Assembly (NCBI RefSeq): GCF_002736205.1
Contig: NZ_CP024091.1
Location: forward strand, 2,477,555 to 2,541,554
Direction: 5' to 3'
DNA length: 64,000 nucleotides
Source of the DNA: Pedobacter ginsengisoli
GTDB lineage: Bacteria > Bacteroidota > Bacteroidia > Sphingobacteriales > Sphingobacteriaceae
Shown: piece after piece, positions 26,429 to 33,570 of the stretch
Layout: every line of letters begins with the position of its first letter
How positions within the stretch are numbered: the stretch's first letter is position 1
Program-made: the position numbers and the translations under genes
Notes under the pieces: generated by a model
What the model saw: only the letters and a program-made list of their open reading frames with translations
The model's database searches: none
Told to the model about the DNA's origin: nothing

Positions 26429-26575
26429 AATCTCCTCTCAGTCCTTAATCTGCCTAGATTCTGCCGAACACAAGGTCCTAATCAGCACCCATTTAATAAC
26501 GAACAAAATCATCGCAATGGCCACGCTTTGCCCAAAAATCATCTATATAAAGTAATCGCCAAATTATAACCACAC

Positions 26576-27034
26576 ATGAAAACAACCAAACCAACATTTG
26601 TAATGGCTACCATATGTTTAAACTTTAGTTATGCTCAACTCAAAGAAAAATCGCCTGCAGAAAACCAATTACAGCTATTTCAATATGGTTTCTCTGGTTT
26701 TAACTCCGGCTACAAGCCGGGCTTCAGGATTAAAAAAGAAGTAGCCAATAGAGGCAAAACCATCACCGTTCGTAATTACACTGTTCAGCAGCTCTTTGCC
26801 ATAGCATATGGCACCGGGACTCCCATAAACCATGAGCAGGTTATTATTGATGTGGCAGAGCCTAAAAAACTACAGCAGATCAGGTGCTATAAACTATTTG
26901 TACCCCAACAGCAAATAGATAACTTTTACACCATTATGCAGCAAAACCTGCATATGGAATTTCCTGATTATAACATAACTATTGAGCAGAAAGGAAACGA
27001 GAACTATATGATCATAAAAGATGCAGATGATTAA
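26576..27034 (+). CDS. Small secreted protein resembling a DUF3738 domain
   Basis: 152 residues with a signal-like N-terminus (about 1-20, ending NFSYAQ). The body, with NYTVQQLFAIAYG, then IIDVAEP and CYKLFVPQQQIDNFYTIMQQ, resembles the C-terminal DUF3738-type domain that in many Bacteroidota proteins is attached to a TlpA-like thioredoxin or an antirepressor-like protease. Here it stands alone, so it may be a detached or shortened version. The stop overlaps the next reading frame by 14 nt. Function unknown; the DUF3738 likeness is from memory and moderate. Confidence 0.55.
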   Translation: MKTTKPTFVMATICLNFSYAQLKEKSPAENQLQLFQYGFSGFNSGYKPGFRIKKEVANRGKTITVRNYTVQQLFAIAYGTGTPINHEQVIIDVAEPKKLQQIRCYKLFVPQQQIDNFYTIMQQNLHMEFPDYNITIEQKGNENYMIIKDADD

Positions 27035-27356
27035 GGTATTAGACAAAATCCATTTGCAGAAATACCTGCACCTACTCTCATTATTATGTTCAGCAAAAAT
27101 TGAAGTTGCAGAGTTTGAAGAGCTATTTATGCAAATTAAAGCCGATGATGAATATTGGCGATCAGGAATGTTTGATCAGAAAATTGCAGAAGTTTTAGAT
27201 GCATTATTTCTTGACATCAGAGATTACTAATTGGATTATTTGTATGACCGCAACGATTTTGTAAATGTTAACCTGATCAGTTCTAATGAAGGGGAAGTGA
27301 AAAACAAAGCAGAACAGGCTTTAAGCAAATTAAAGGAAAGTTTTAACACTTACTAA
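27021..27356 (+). pseudogene. Colicin-immunity-like gene broken by an in-frame stop
   Basis: Residues 1-69 run from 27021 to a TAA at 27228-27230. The same frame then continues for 41 more codons (LDYLYDRNDFVNVN and on to KLKESFNTY) to a second TAA at 27354-27356. Joined, they give about 110 residues with the layout of bacterial self-protective colicin-like immunity proteins (PF09204-type): an N-terminal helix pair, the D-x-[DY]-W/F-x-E/Q block (DEYWRSGMFDQKIAEVLDALF), then LDIRDY, and a C-terminal helix with alternating Ala/Leu/Lys. The codon use after the stop is coding-like. No bacteriocin gene is adjacent, so it would have been an orphan immunity gene. A sequencing error at the stop is the alternative. 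A GTG/TTG restart downstream is possible but would give only a fragment. Confidence 0.55.
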
Positions 27357-27420
27357 GGTGTGCGCCATTATTAGGCAAGATCTTAACCATTTAATCTTGA
27401 TACTAAAAAACATAAAAATT

Positions 27421-27452
27421 TATTGTCTCACAGCTATTTCTGTGAGACAATA
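27421..27452. terminator. Strong hairpin between convergent genes
   Basis: A 13-bp perfect stem (TATTGTCTCACAG and its complement) with a 6-nt loop, lying between the broken immunity gene and the end of the fucosidase gene. The outer U-tracts are short; it can serve both strands. Confidence 0.7.
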
Positions 27453-27459
27453 AATCATA

Positions 27460-28812
27460 TTATTTCAAACTCAGCTCAATAACCGGAATTTGAAAATTGG
27501 GTTTTTGGATTGGTAATTTCAAGACTAGACTACCAGAAGTCGATTTGTCTTTATCAACTAAGAGTTCTGAATTATCATGTAAAAACTGGGCATAAATTAC
27601 ATCGTCGCCATATCCATCCAGCACTATTTTACCATCTTTAGGATACTCAAAAAGATGAACGTACAGTTTTTTGCCGGTTTTGTTGTAGGTAAGCTGGGTT
27701 CCCGGTGTAGGTTTATATTTATCAGGCGCGAAAGTGCATCCGTAAATTGAACTAGAATTGGCATGCATCCAAATCCCAAGACTATCGAGCGCAGTATTTG
27801 CCCTGTTGTCAAATTCGCCTTTGGCTGTTGGCCCAACGTTCAACAATAAATTACCGCCATTGGCTACTGATGTAATTAATAAATTCAACAATTGCTTATT
27901 GGTTTTCCAGGTATTTTCATCTCTGTAATAACCCCATGAGCCTGAAAAAGTCTGACATGTTTCCCAGGTTTTGCCTTTAAATTTGGCTAAAGCATCAGTA
28001 CTAACCTGTTCTGGTGTTTCAAAATCTGCACCGTCTGCATAATCATCTAAATCCAGTCTGTTATCTACAATTATACCAGGCTGTAGTTTTCTAATTTGCT
28101 TTAACAAGTCAACAGATGCCCAGTCGTCTTTGCCTTTGCCATGCTTGCCCGGATATGAAAAATCAAGCCACAGTATATCAATTTTTCCATACTTAGTTAA
28201 AATCTCGTTAACCTGATTGCTTAAATATTTACGGTAATTAGCCATATTTCTACCTTTATTTAATGCCAGATACTGATTTTCGTCGTTGTTGGCAGGTTTT
28301 AAAGGATGGTATGCGTCCACTGTAAAATCTGGGTGGTGCCAATCTATTAGTGAGTAATAGAACCCTATTTTTAAGCCTTCTGCTCTAAAAGCATCAACAA
28401 ATTCTTTTACTAAATCCCTTTTTGCCAAAGTATTGGTTGCCTTGTAATCGGTAAATTTACTATCAAACAATGTAAATCCTTCGTGGTGTTTAGTGGTTAA
28501 TACAACATATTTCATTCCCGCAGCTTTCGCTTTTTTTGCCCATAGTTTAGGATTAAACTGAGTAGGATTAAATTGATCGAAATATTTCTGGTAACCTTCG
28601 TTAGTGATGTGTTCATTACTTTTTACCCACTCGTGGCGAGCAGGCAAAGCGTACAAGCCCCAATGGATAAACATACCAAACCTGGCATCTTTCCACCATT
28701 CCATTCTTTTGGCTTTTTGCTCATCGGTTTCATTTCCAATCTTCTTTTGAGCCTGTACGGCCGAGGTGGACAGCAAGATTAGCATCAAGCCCCACAATAG
28801 TTTTCTATTCAT
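27460..28812 (-). CDS. GH29 alpha-L-fucosidase
   Basis: 450 residues with a signal peptide (about 1-21, STSAVQAQ). The TIM-barrel start WWKDARFGMFIHWGLYALPARHEW (in two parts) and YVVLTTKHHEGFTLF are hallmarks of GH29. The catalytic nucleophile is Asp217 in ILWLDFSYPG. The C-terminal 90 residues form the usual beta-sandwich (LYVHLFEYP). It removes terminal alpha-linked fucose from glycans. The acid/base residue of GH29 is poorly conserved and cannot be placed. It is a single gene with its own promoter, not part of the nearby susCD loci, but it could act with them. Confidence 0.93.
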   Translation of the reverse strand: MNRKLLWGLMLILLSTSAVQAQKKIGNETDEQKAKRMEWWKDARFGMFIHWGLYALPARHEWVKSNEHITNEGYQKYFDQFNPTQFNPKLWAKKAKAAGMKYVVLTTKHHEGFTLFDSKFTDYKATNTLAKRDLVKEFVDAFRAEGLKIGFYYSLIDWHHPDFTVDAYHPLKPANNDENQYLALNKGRNMANYRKYLSNQVNEILTKYGKIDILWLDFSYPGKHGKGKDDWASVDLLKQIRKLQPGIIVDNRLDLDDYADGADFETPEQVSTDALAKFKGKTWETCQTFSGSWGYYRDENTWKTNKQLLNLLITSVANGGNLLLNVGPTAKGEFDNRANTALDSLGIWMHANSSSIYGCTFAPDKYKPTPGTQLTYNKTGKKLYVHLFEYPKDGKIVLDGYGDDVIYAQFLHDNSELLVDKDKSTSGSLVLKLPIQKPNFQIPVIELSLK

Positions 28813-28844
28813 GTTTTACCTGGTTTATTCAGTTATATAAATAA

Positions 28845-28852
28845 CAAATTTA
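28845..28852 (-). promoter_or_regulatory. -7 element for the fucosidase gene
   Basis: Minus strand TAAATTTG, exact to the consensus, 33 nt before the ATG. The -33 region is only weakly similar. Confidence 0.45.
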
Positions 28853-28942
28853 GAAGATAAACAGTAGCAAAAATAAATCATATTGGCAATCAATTAAGCT
28901 TTTCTGGAAGTAATGCTTTAATGATCAAAAGTAAATCCCCTA

Positions 28943-31315
28943 TTATTCATATTTCAGCGCATGAGCAGGATTGGCCTTTGCAGCCTTGTACGCCTGAAAA
29001 CTGACCGTCAGAAATGCAATGACTGTAGTACCTGCTATTGCTATCAATATCACCGCAATTGATATACTTGTCCGGAGTTCAAAATTAGTGAGCCATTTGG
29101 TCATCAGGTAATAAGCCAAAGGCACGCCAATACAAGCAGCTGCAAATACCATTTTCAGGAACGAAACAGACAGCAAGCTCATGATATTGCCTACTGACGC
29201 ACCCAATACACGGCGCACACCAAATTCCTTTGTACGCTGTTCTGCACTGTAAGCCACCAGGCCATAAAGCCCCATGCAGGAAATAAATATAGCGATGCCG
29301 CCAAACAGGTTGGCCAGTATGCCCAGTATCTTTTCAGACTGCAGTTTTTGGGCGTACAGCTGATCCATAAACTTAATGTCGACCGGATAAGCCGGATTCA
29401 GTCTTTTTGCAACAGCTGAGATCAGTTCCACATTCCGGCTCAAACTGTTGGCCGGATTTAAACGCAAGTGGATCCTATAACCCGCGTTTCTGTTGAAGTT
29501 GATGACAAGTGGTTTTTGAGCCTGATAAGGCGAATCCCAGATGAAATCTTTGAACACCCCTATTACATGCAAATCATTGCCATTAAGTTTCACCTTTGTG
29601 CCCACCGGGTTTTGCAGGTTCATTACTTTTACCGCTGAGCTACTGAGCAGAACCCCTTCAGTATCAGAGGCAAAGTCTTTAGAAAAATCACGCCCTGCAA
29701 TTAGCTTCACGCCACTGGTCTTCACAAAACCATAAGTGGTTTCTAAACGGTTAAAAACAATATCCTGTCCTCCCTGAGGCCTGTTGGGCCATTCAAAACC
29801 CGAAAACCAGTTACTTACGCTTGAAAGACTACCGGCTGCCTGGCTTACGGCGGTAACGGCTCCTGCTTTTAAAACTTCTGTTTTGAAGACTTCAAATTTG
29901 CCCGAGAGTTCGCCTTCCTGCGGCAATTCTGCCAACAGATTTGCATCGAAGCCAATCGGCCTGTTTTTAATGAAGTCGATCTGTTTGTAGATCACCAGGG
30001 TAGCGATGATCAGCATAATGGCGAAGCAAAACTGCCCCACAACCAATACCTGCCTCAAATTCACGGGGACTGCCTTTGCCCTTGCGGCCTTTCTTTTTAA
30101 AGTTTGGACAGGGTTAAAAGCAGAGAGGAACAGCGAGGGGTATAGACCTGACAACAAACCAGTTAGTATTATCACGCCAGAAATGACCAGCCAACACAAG
30201 ATATTACCATAGTCTATAGTGAGTTCTATACCCAACAAATTATTGAACATAGGCAAAGTAAGTTCTACAGTGGCTATGGCCAGTAATACACTTCCTAATG
30301 TTAGCACCATCGCTTCGGTAAGGAACTGTATTATTACCGAAGCCCTTGTGGCACCAATGGTCTTTTTGATACCCACTTCCTTTGCCCTGCGTTCGGATTT
30401 GGCAGTTGCCATATTCATAAAATTGATGCAGGCAATAAACAAGATACCAAAGGCCAGGCCAATGAACAGGTAGATTTTCTCTATGTCACCCCCAGCACTT
30501 TTTCCGTTAACGAATTTGCTATATAGGTGCGTTTTAGCGAATGGAAATATGAAATTCTCTGCTTTGGTGTTCTGGCTTCTCTCATTAAACAGGCCTTTGA
30601 TCTTGCTGTTAATCAAATCAACTTTTGAGGGGTCGTTTACTTTTACCATCACAGGCCAGCTAAAGTCGCCCCAATTCCAATTTCTTGCACCATCGTATAT
30701 CTGTTCCAGGAAAGACCAGGGCAAGATATAATCGAACTTAATGGAAGTATTAGCCGGAAAGTCTTTGATCACACCTGTGATCGTCAGGTCTCTACTGTTG
30801 TCCCATTTTATGCTTTTGTTCAGCACGTTAACCCCACCAAACAAAAGCTTTGCGGTCTGTTCCGTGATGACAACAGAATTGGGTACATCAAGCGCTGTAG
30901 CGGGATTACCAGCTATAAATTCATAATTAAATATTTTAAGTATTTCAGGATCTGCACACATTGCAGCCTTTTTGAAGCTTGTTCTGCCATTGGCAATGAG
31001 CGTATTGCCACCTTTCACGATGCGTGCTACCACATCCACTTCTGGAATGCGACTTTTAATGGCGCTGTGGATGCCATTCCCAGGCTCAGTACCCGTACTG
31101 GTGATTTTTCCTGATGCATCCTGAAAATTGATCATTACCTGATAAACCTTGTCGGCGTCTTTGAATTGCCTGTCAAAATTCCATTCATAGTTCACATACA
31201 ATAGCAATAAAAGGCAGGATGCCAATCCTATTGCCAAACCAGTAATATTAATCACAGAAGAAGTACTATTTCTCCAGAGGTTTCGCAAAGCGATTTTTAA
31301 ATTGAGTCTGAACAT
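28943..31315 (-). CDS. FtsX/MacB-type ABC transporter permease, orphan
   Basis: 790 residues from MFRLNLKIALRNLWRN, the usual start of this family; the frame is open 14 codons further but that extension is poor. It has two FtsX units: N-terminal helix (about 20-40), a periplasmic MacB-PCD domain (about 50-270), three helices (about 285-400), a short repeat start RQVLVVGQFCFAIMLI, a second periplasmic domain and three C-terminal helices with the family motif EFGVRRVLGASVGNIMSLLS. Such permeases export or extrude substrates or signal with an ATPase partner. No ATPase gene is adjacent. By eye the gene is clearly more GC-rich than its neighbours, which together with the hairpin-rich region upstream suggests recent acquisition. 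Confidence 0.9.
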   Translation of the reverse strand: MFRLNLKIALRNLWRNSTSSVINITGLAIGLASCLLLLLYVNYEWNFDRQFKDADKVYQVMINFQDASGKITSTGTEPGNGIHSAIKSRIPEVDVVARIVKGGNTLIANGRTSFKKAAMCADPEILKIFNYEFIAGNPATALDVPNSVVITEQTAKLLFGGVNVLNKSIKWDNSRDLTITGVIKDFPANTSIKFDYILPWSFLEQIYDGARNWNWGDFSWPVMVKVNDPSKVDLINSKIKGLFNERSQNTKAENFIFPFAKTHLYSKFVNGKSAGGDIEKIYLFIGLAFGILFIACINFMNMATAKSERRAKEVGIKKTIGATRASVIIQFLTEAMVLTLGSVLLAIATVELTLPMFNNLLGIELTIDYGNILCWLVISGVIILTGLLSGLYPSLFLSAFNPVQTLKRKAARAKAVPVNLRQVLVVGQFCFAIMLIIATLVIYKQIDFIKNRPIGFDANLLAELPQEGELSGKFEVFKTEVLKAGAVTAVSQAAGSLSSVSNWFSGFEWPNRPQGGQDIVFNRLETTYGFVKTSGVKLIAGRDFSKDFASDTEGVLLSSSAVKVMNLQNPVGTKVKLNGNDLHVIGVFKDFIWDSPYQAQKPLVINFNRNAGYRIHLRLNPANSLSRNVELISAVAKRLNPAYPVDIKFMDQLYAQKLQSEKILGILANLFGGIAIFISCMGLYGLVAYSAEQRTKEFGVRRVLGASVGNIMSLLSVSFLKMVFAAACIGVPLAYYLMTKWLTNFELRTSISIAVILIAIAGTTVIAFLTVSFQAYKAAKANPAHALKYE

Positions 31316-31362
31316 CGTGGCAGTGGTTGATCGGTTAAAGGTAAGATTGAACTGCAATTCGC

Positions 31363-31700
31363 TAAGTTAGTGCCAAGATCGGTAAATGCTTTAAATTGCT
31401 GCTACAACTTGCTTTCTGTGGAAACTGATGAGGAAACCGTCCATTATTGAACATCGGCCGTACGCTGCCGTACACCTGACATGTGATTCTGCTACTTTTT
31501 TTTGAATCCGTTTTGGAAGGTTCAGCTCCTTCGTACCTGGTTCCAATTTGGTTCGCTGCATATTCGACTCTGGTCGAACGAGGGCCGTACAAGGCCCTAT
31601 CAAGATCGCTGCAAGAGACGACTATATTATAGGCCGAAAAGCATTTTCTTTCCAAATCTGATAACAAACCAGATCCAATTTAATTTTTTTAATAATTAAA
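31363..31700. other. Hairpin-rich non-coding stretch upstream of the permease
   Basis: Several short perfect hairpins follow each other: GTACG/CGTAC (31460-31473), GAAGG/CCTTC (31516-31532), TTCGAC/GTCGAA (31563-31578) and AGGGCC/GGCCCT (31581-31598). An 8-bp direct repeat TCGCTGCA is at 31553-31560 and 31606-31613. The GC content is higher than in the AT-rich sequence that starts at about 31640. Two overlapping open frames on the minus strand (31362-31667 and 31391-31603) have no recognisable domain and no start context. The remaining gap, 31700-31856, holds nothing I can identify. It is possibly a dispersed repeat or the end of a mobile element. Confidence 0.45.
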
Positions 31701-31856
31701 TATATAAGAAATTTAAATGTGGTTTTGCCTTCTATGCGGTTTACAGCAGCTATTAACAGATTATGCGCAATAAGACACTTTATGCTCTTTTTATGAATTT
31801 AAAATGATAAGATTAGCAGGTTATTAACTATACCTATCACTAACCAAAGTCATGTA

Positions 31857-32060
31857 TTACTTGAAGTGACTTGGATTGATATATTTCAATGCAGAGATTT
31901 TTAGGAAATCTTTATCATTATCACCAATTAGGACCAGATCATTTATAATTGCTGTCGCTGCAATGAATGCATCTGGCAATTTAACATTGCTTTCTTTTCG
32001 AATTCTAATTGTTTCTGAAATAATTTGATTATCAATCCCATAAACAAAAGAACTAGATAT
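31857..32060 (-). pseudogene. C-terminal remnant of a PIN-domain (VapC-like) toxin
   Basis: 67 in-frame codons ending in TAA at 31857-31859, preceded directly by a stop and with no start codon. The sequence contains LPDAFIAATAIIND and GDNDKDFLKI, the third conserved Asp region and the C-terminal D-x-DF motif of PIN-domain RNases, then a typical final YINPSHFK. The N-terminal half, with the first catalytic Asp and the Glu, is absent, so it cannot act as a toxin. It lies 3 nt after the antitoxin stop, exactly where the toxin of a type II pair belongs. An internal deletion that took out the toxin's first half is the simplest explanation. Confidence 0.7.
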
Positions 32061-32063
32061 CTA

Positions 32064-32264
32064 TTAAATATCTCTTTGCCATTCGTTGCGCAAGTCGTTT
32101 ATTTGTTTATCGATTGCCTCATTGGACATCTTCGTCTTGATCTTTCCACGCAATGATGATAGTTTGGTTTGATTTTTTATTACACGAATGATATTAAGGT
32201 CTTCTAGATCTTGCAAGAGTCTTAAAGCCTTTTCATTAGTAATTTCTATCGCTAATGTGGTCAT
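32064..32264 (-). CDS. Antitoxin-like protein of a decayed type II toxin-antitoxin pair
   Basis: 66 residues. The N-terminal MTTLAIEITNEKALRLLQDL has the beta-strand-then-helix start seen in many small Bacteroidota antitoxins. The C-terminal third (MSNEAIDKQINDLRNEWQRDI, in two parts) is the charged helix that would wrap the toxin. The gene is intact, and it is followed at 3 nt by the PIN-toxin remnant. An exact -7 box lies 5 nt upstream of the start, so the mRNA would be leaderless or nearly so. With no complete toxin beside it, it is either a relic or an antitoxin protecting against toxins encoded elsewhere. Confidence 0.65.
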   Translation of the reverse strand: MTTLAIEITNEKALRLLQDLEDLNIIRVIKNQTKLSSLRGKIKTKMSNEAIDKQINDLRNEWQRDI

Positions 32265-32268
32265 AAAA

Positions 32269-32276
32269 CAAATTTA
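32269..32276 (-). promoter_or_regulatory. -7 element of the antitoxin gene
   Basis: Minus strand TAAATTTG ends 5 nt before the ATG. Since transcription starts about 3-7 nt after this element, the transcript would begin at or beside the start codon. The -33 box is not clear. Confidence 0.4.
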
Positions 32277-32372
32277 CATGATTAATTCTAAAAAAACTTA
32301 TCGCTATATAAAACAACAAGTAAGTGAACTAATCATCTATCAACAATTCTAAATTAATTGCTTAGTAAAATC

Positions 32373-32407
32373 AAAAAGGGTGAAGGGGTTGTCCCTTCAC
32401 CCTTTTT
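32373..32407. terminator. Terminator of the susCD/GH43 operon
   Basis: A 15-bp perfect stem (AAAAAGGGTGAAGGG, 32373-32387, with 32393-32407) and a 5-nt loop, just after the stop of the last gene of the leftward operon. A- and T-runs flank it on both sides. Confidence 0.88.
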
Positions 32408-32423
32408 GATGCGGTTTTTAATC

Positions 32424-33527
32424 TTACTGCTTTCCGGTAAGCATTTTTATAGAATCAATTTCTGCTTTTTTATAAGGGCTTCCGTCTTTTCTAAAGATAT
32501 CATGAAACCATAGTTTAGGTTCTTTACCATCAGGCATTGGGGTATCCCAGGCATACATGGTGTTGGTTTTTCCTGCAACTAAGCCCCAGTTATAAGCGCC
32601 AATATTTTCCTTTTTAAGAATAGGCATTATGTTACTGAATAAACTGTTTCTTGATCTGGCCATATATTCAGTACAGATAAGCGGGCGTTTAGAAACACTT
32701 CTAAGTGTATCAATCCATTTTTCATGGTCTTTAACATCGCCATAATTATGGTAAGTGGTTACATCTGAATTTTGAATCTGGTAATCTGAAAGTTCTTTAA
32801 GGCTAAGTTTCCAAACACCTACAGAAAGCGGCTGACTAGGATTAACTGTACGGCCCCATTCAAATACTTTTTTTAGCAAATCCATACTCTTGTTGCCATA
32901 GTCTGAATTTCCTGGTTCGTTATAAAGATCCCAAAGTACAATGCGTTTATCGTCTTTAAAGGTGGTTAAAATGTCTTTAACATAAACTTCAAGCGTATCT
33001 ACAAGGGTCGAATCCTGATAATATAGATCTCCCGGGTCCCTTACCCAACCAGAATTATGAATACCAAGCTTTGGTTCAGGTTGTTTTCCTGTTTTATAAG
33101 TTGGGTTCCAGCAATCATCAAATAACACAAATAAGGTCGAAATATGATGTTTATCAGCGATATCAAGATACTCCTTTACTCTTCCTTTAAAGCCTTCTTT
33201 ATCTTGTTGCCAGGCGGCATGGTGCAGGTAAACACGCATTGAATTCATTCCAATTCCTTCGGCATAACCAAGTTCTTTGTCGATAGTTGTTGGGTCAAAA
33301 GTTTCCTTTTGCCACATTTCTAATTGATTAATTGCAGTGCTTGGTATAAAATCACTACCTCTTAACCAGCCCCATTGCTCATACCATTTGTTGGCCTTTT
33401 CTACTGGCCATATTTCTCTTGGCTTTTGGTCTGTTTGTGATGTTTGATCGGCTGGTTTTTGCACGCAGGACTGAAACGTGAGTCCAAACAAGCATAACGC
33501 CAAATAATAGGTTCTTAGGTTTCTCAT
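32424..33527 (-). CDS. Clan GH-A (GH5-like) glycoside hydrolase, lipoprotein
   Basis: 367 residues with a lipoprotein signal (FQSC, Cys near 21), so it is anchored in a membrane. The body is a TIM barrel with the clan GH-A signatures: acid/base Glu204 in LWDLYNEPGN and nucleophile Glu287 in LICTEYMAR. DVTTYHNYGD precedes the nucleophile as in GH5 and GH2 relatives. Such proteins are often labelled 1,4-beta-xylanase or cellulase-family in databases, but the true specificity cannot be told. It is the last gene of the leftward susC-susD operon, 43 nt after the BNR-GH43 gene. In context it probably cuts the backbone or a side chain of the same glycan. Confidence 0.78.
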   Translation of the reverse strand: MRNLRTYYLALCLFGLTFQSCVQKPADQTSQTDQKPREIWPVEKANKWYEQWGWLRGSDFIPSTAINQLEMWQKETFDPTTIDKELGYAEGIGMNSMRVYLHHAAWQQDKEGFKGRVKEYLDIADKHHISTLFVLFDDCWNPTYKTGKQPEPKLGIHNSGWVRDPGDLYYQDSTLVDTLEVYVKDILTTFKDDKRIVLWDLYNEPGNSDYGNKSMDLLKKVFEWGRTVNPSQPLSVGVWKLSLKELSDYQIQNSDVTTYHNYGDVKDHEKWIDTLRSVSKRPLICTEYMARSRNSLFSNIMPILKKENIGAYNWGLVAGKTNTMYAWDTPMPDGKEPKLWFHDIFRKDGSPYKKAEIDSIKMLTGKQ

Positions 33528-33570
33528 TTTAAATAGTTCTAGTTATAATTTAGTGATTTATTCATTTGTA

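Larger units (their letters stand above)
25722..26575. other. Long intergenic region rich in inverted repeats
   Basis: About 850 bp without a convincing gene. 25722-26020 is AT-rich and shows nothing recognisable. From 26024 to 26430 at least four separate inverted repeats of 7-11 bp arms occur, listed below, and base composition rises in GC compared with flanks. Two short open frames here (26007-26240 minus, 26358-26555 plus) are not supported as genes. The stretch could be a decayed mobile element, a dispersed repeat, or the locus of one or more structured RNAs. Confidence 0.6.

Noticed and set aside
26358..26555. 65-codon open frame on the plus strand
   Set aside because: It crosses the 11-bp inverted repeat, has an unusual residue composition with no recognisable fold, and ends just before the signal-peptide gene that has a better start.
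31362..31667. Two overlapping minus-strand frames of 101 and 70 codons
   Set aside because: Two frames are open at once in a short GC-rich stretch of hairpins, with no family likeness and no promoter. I treat it as non-coding.
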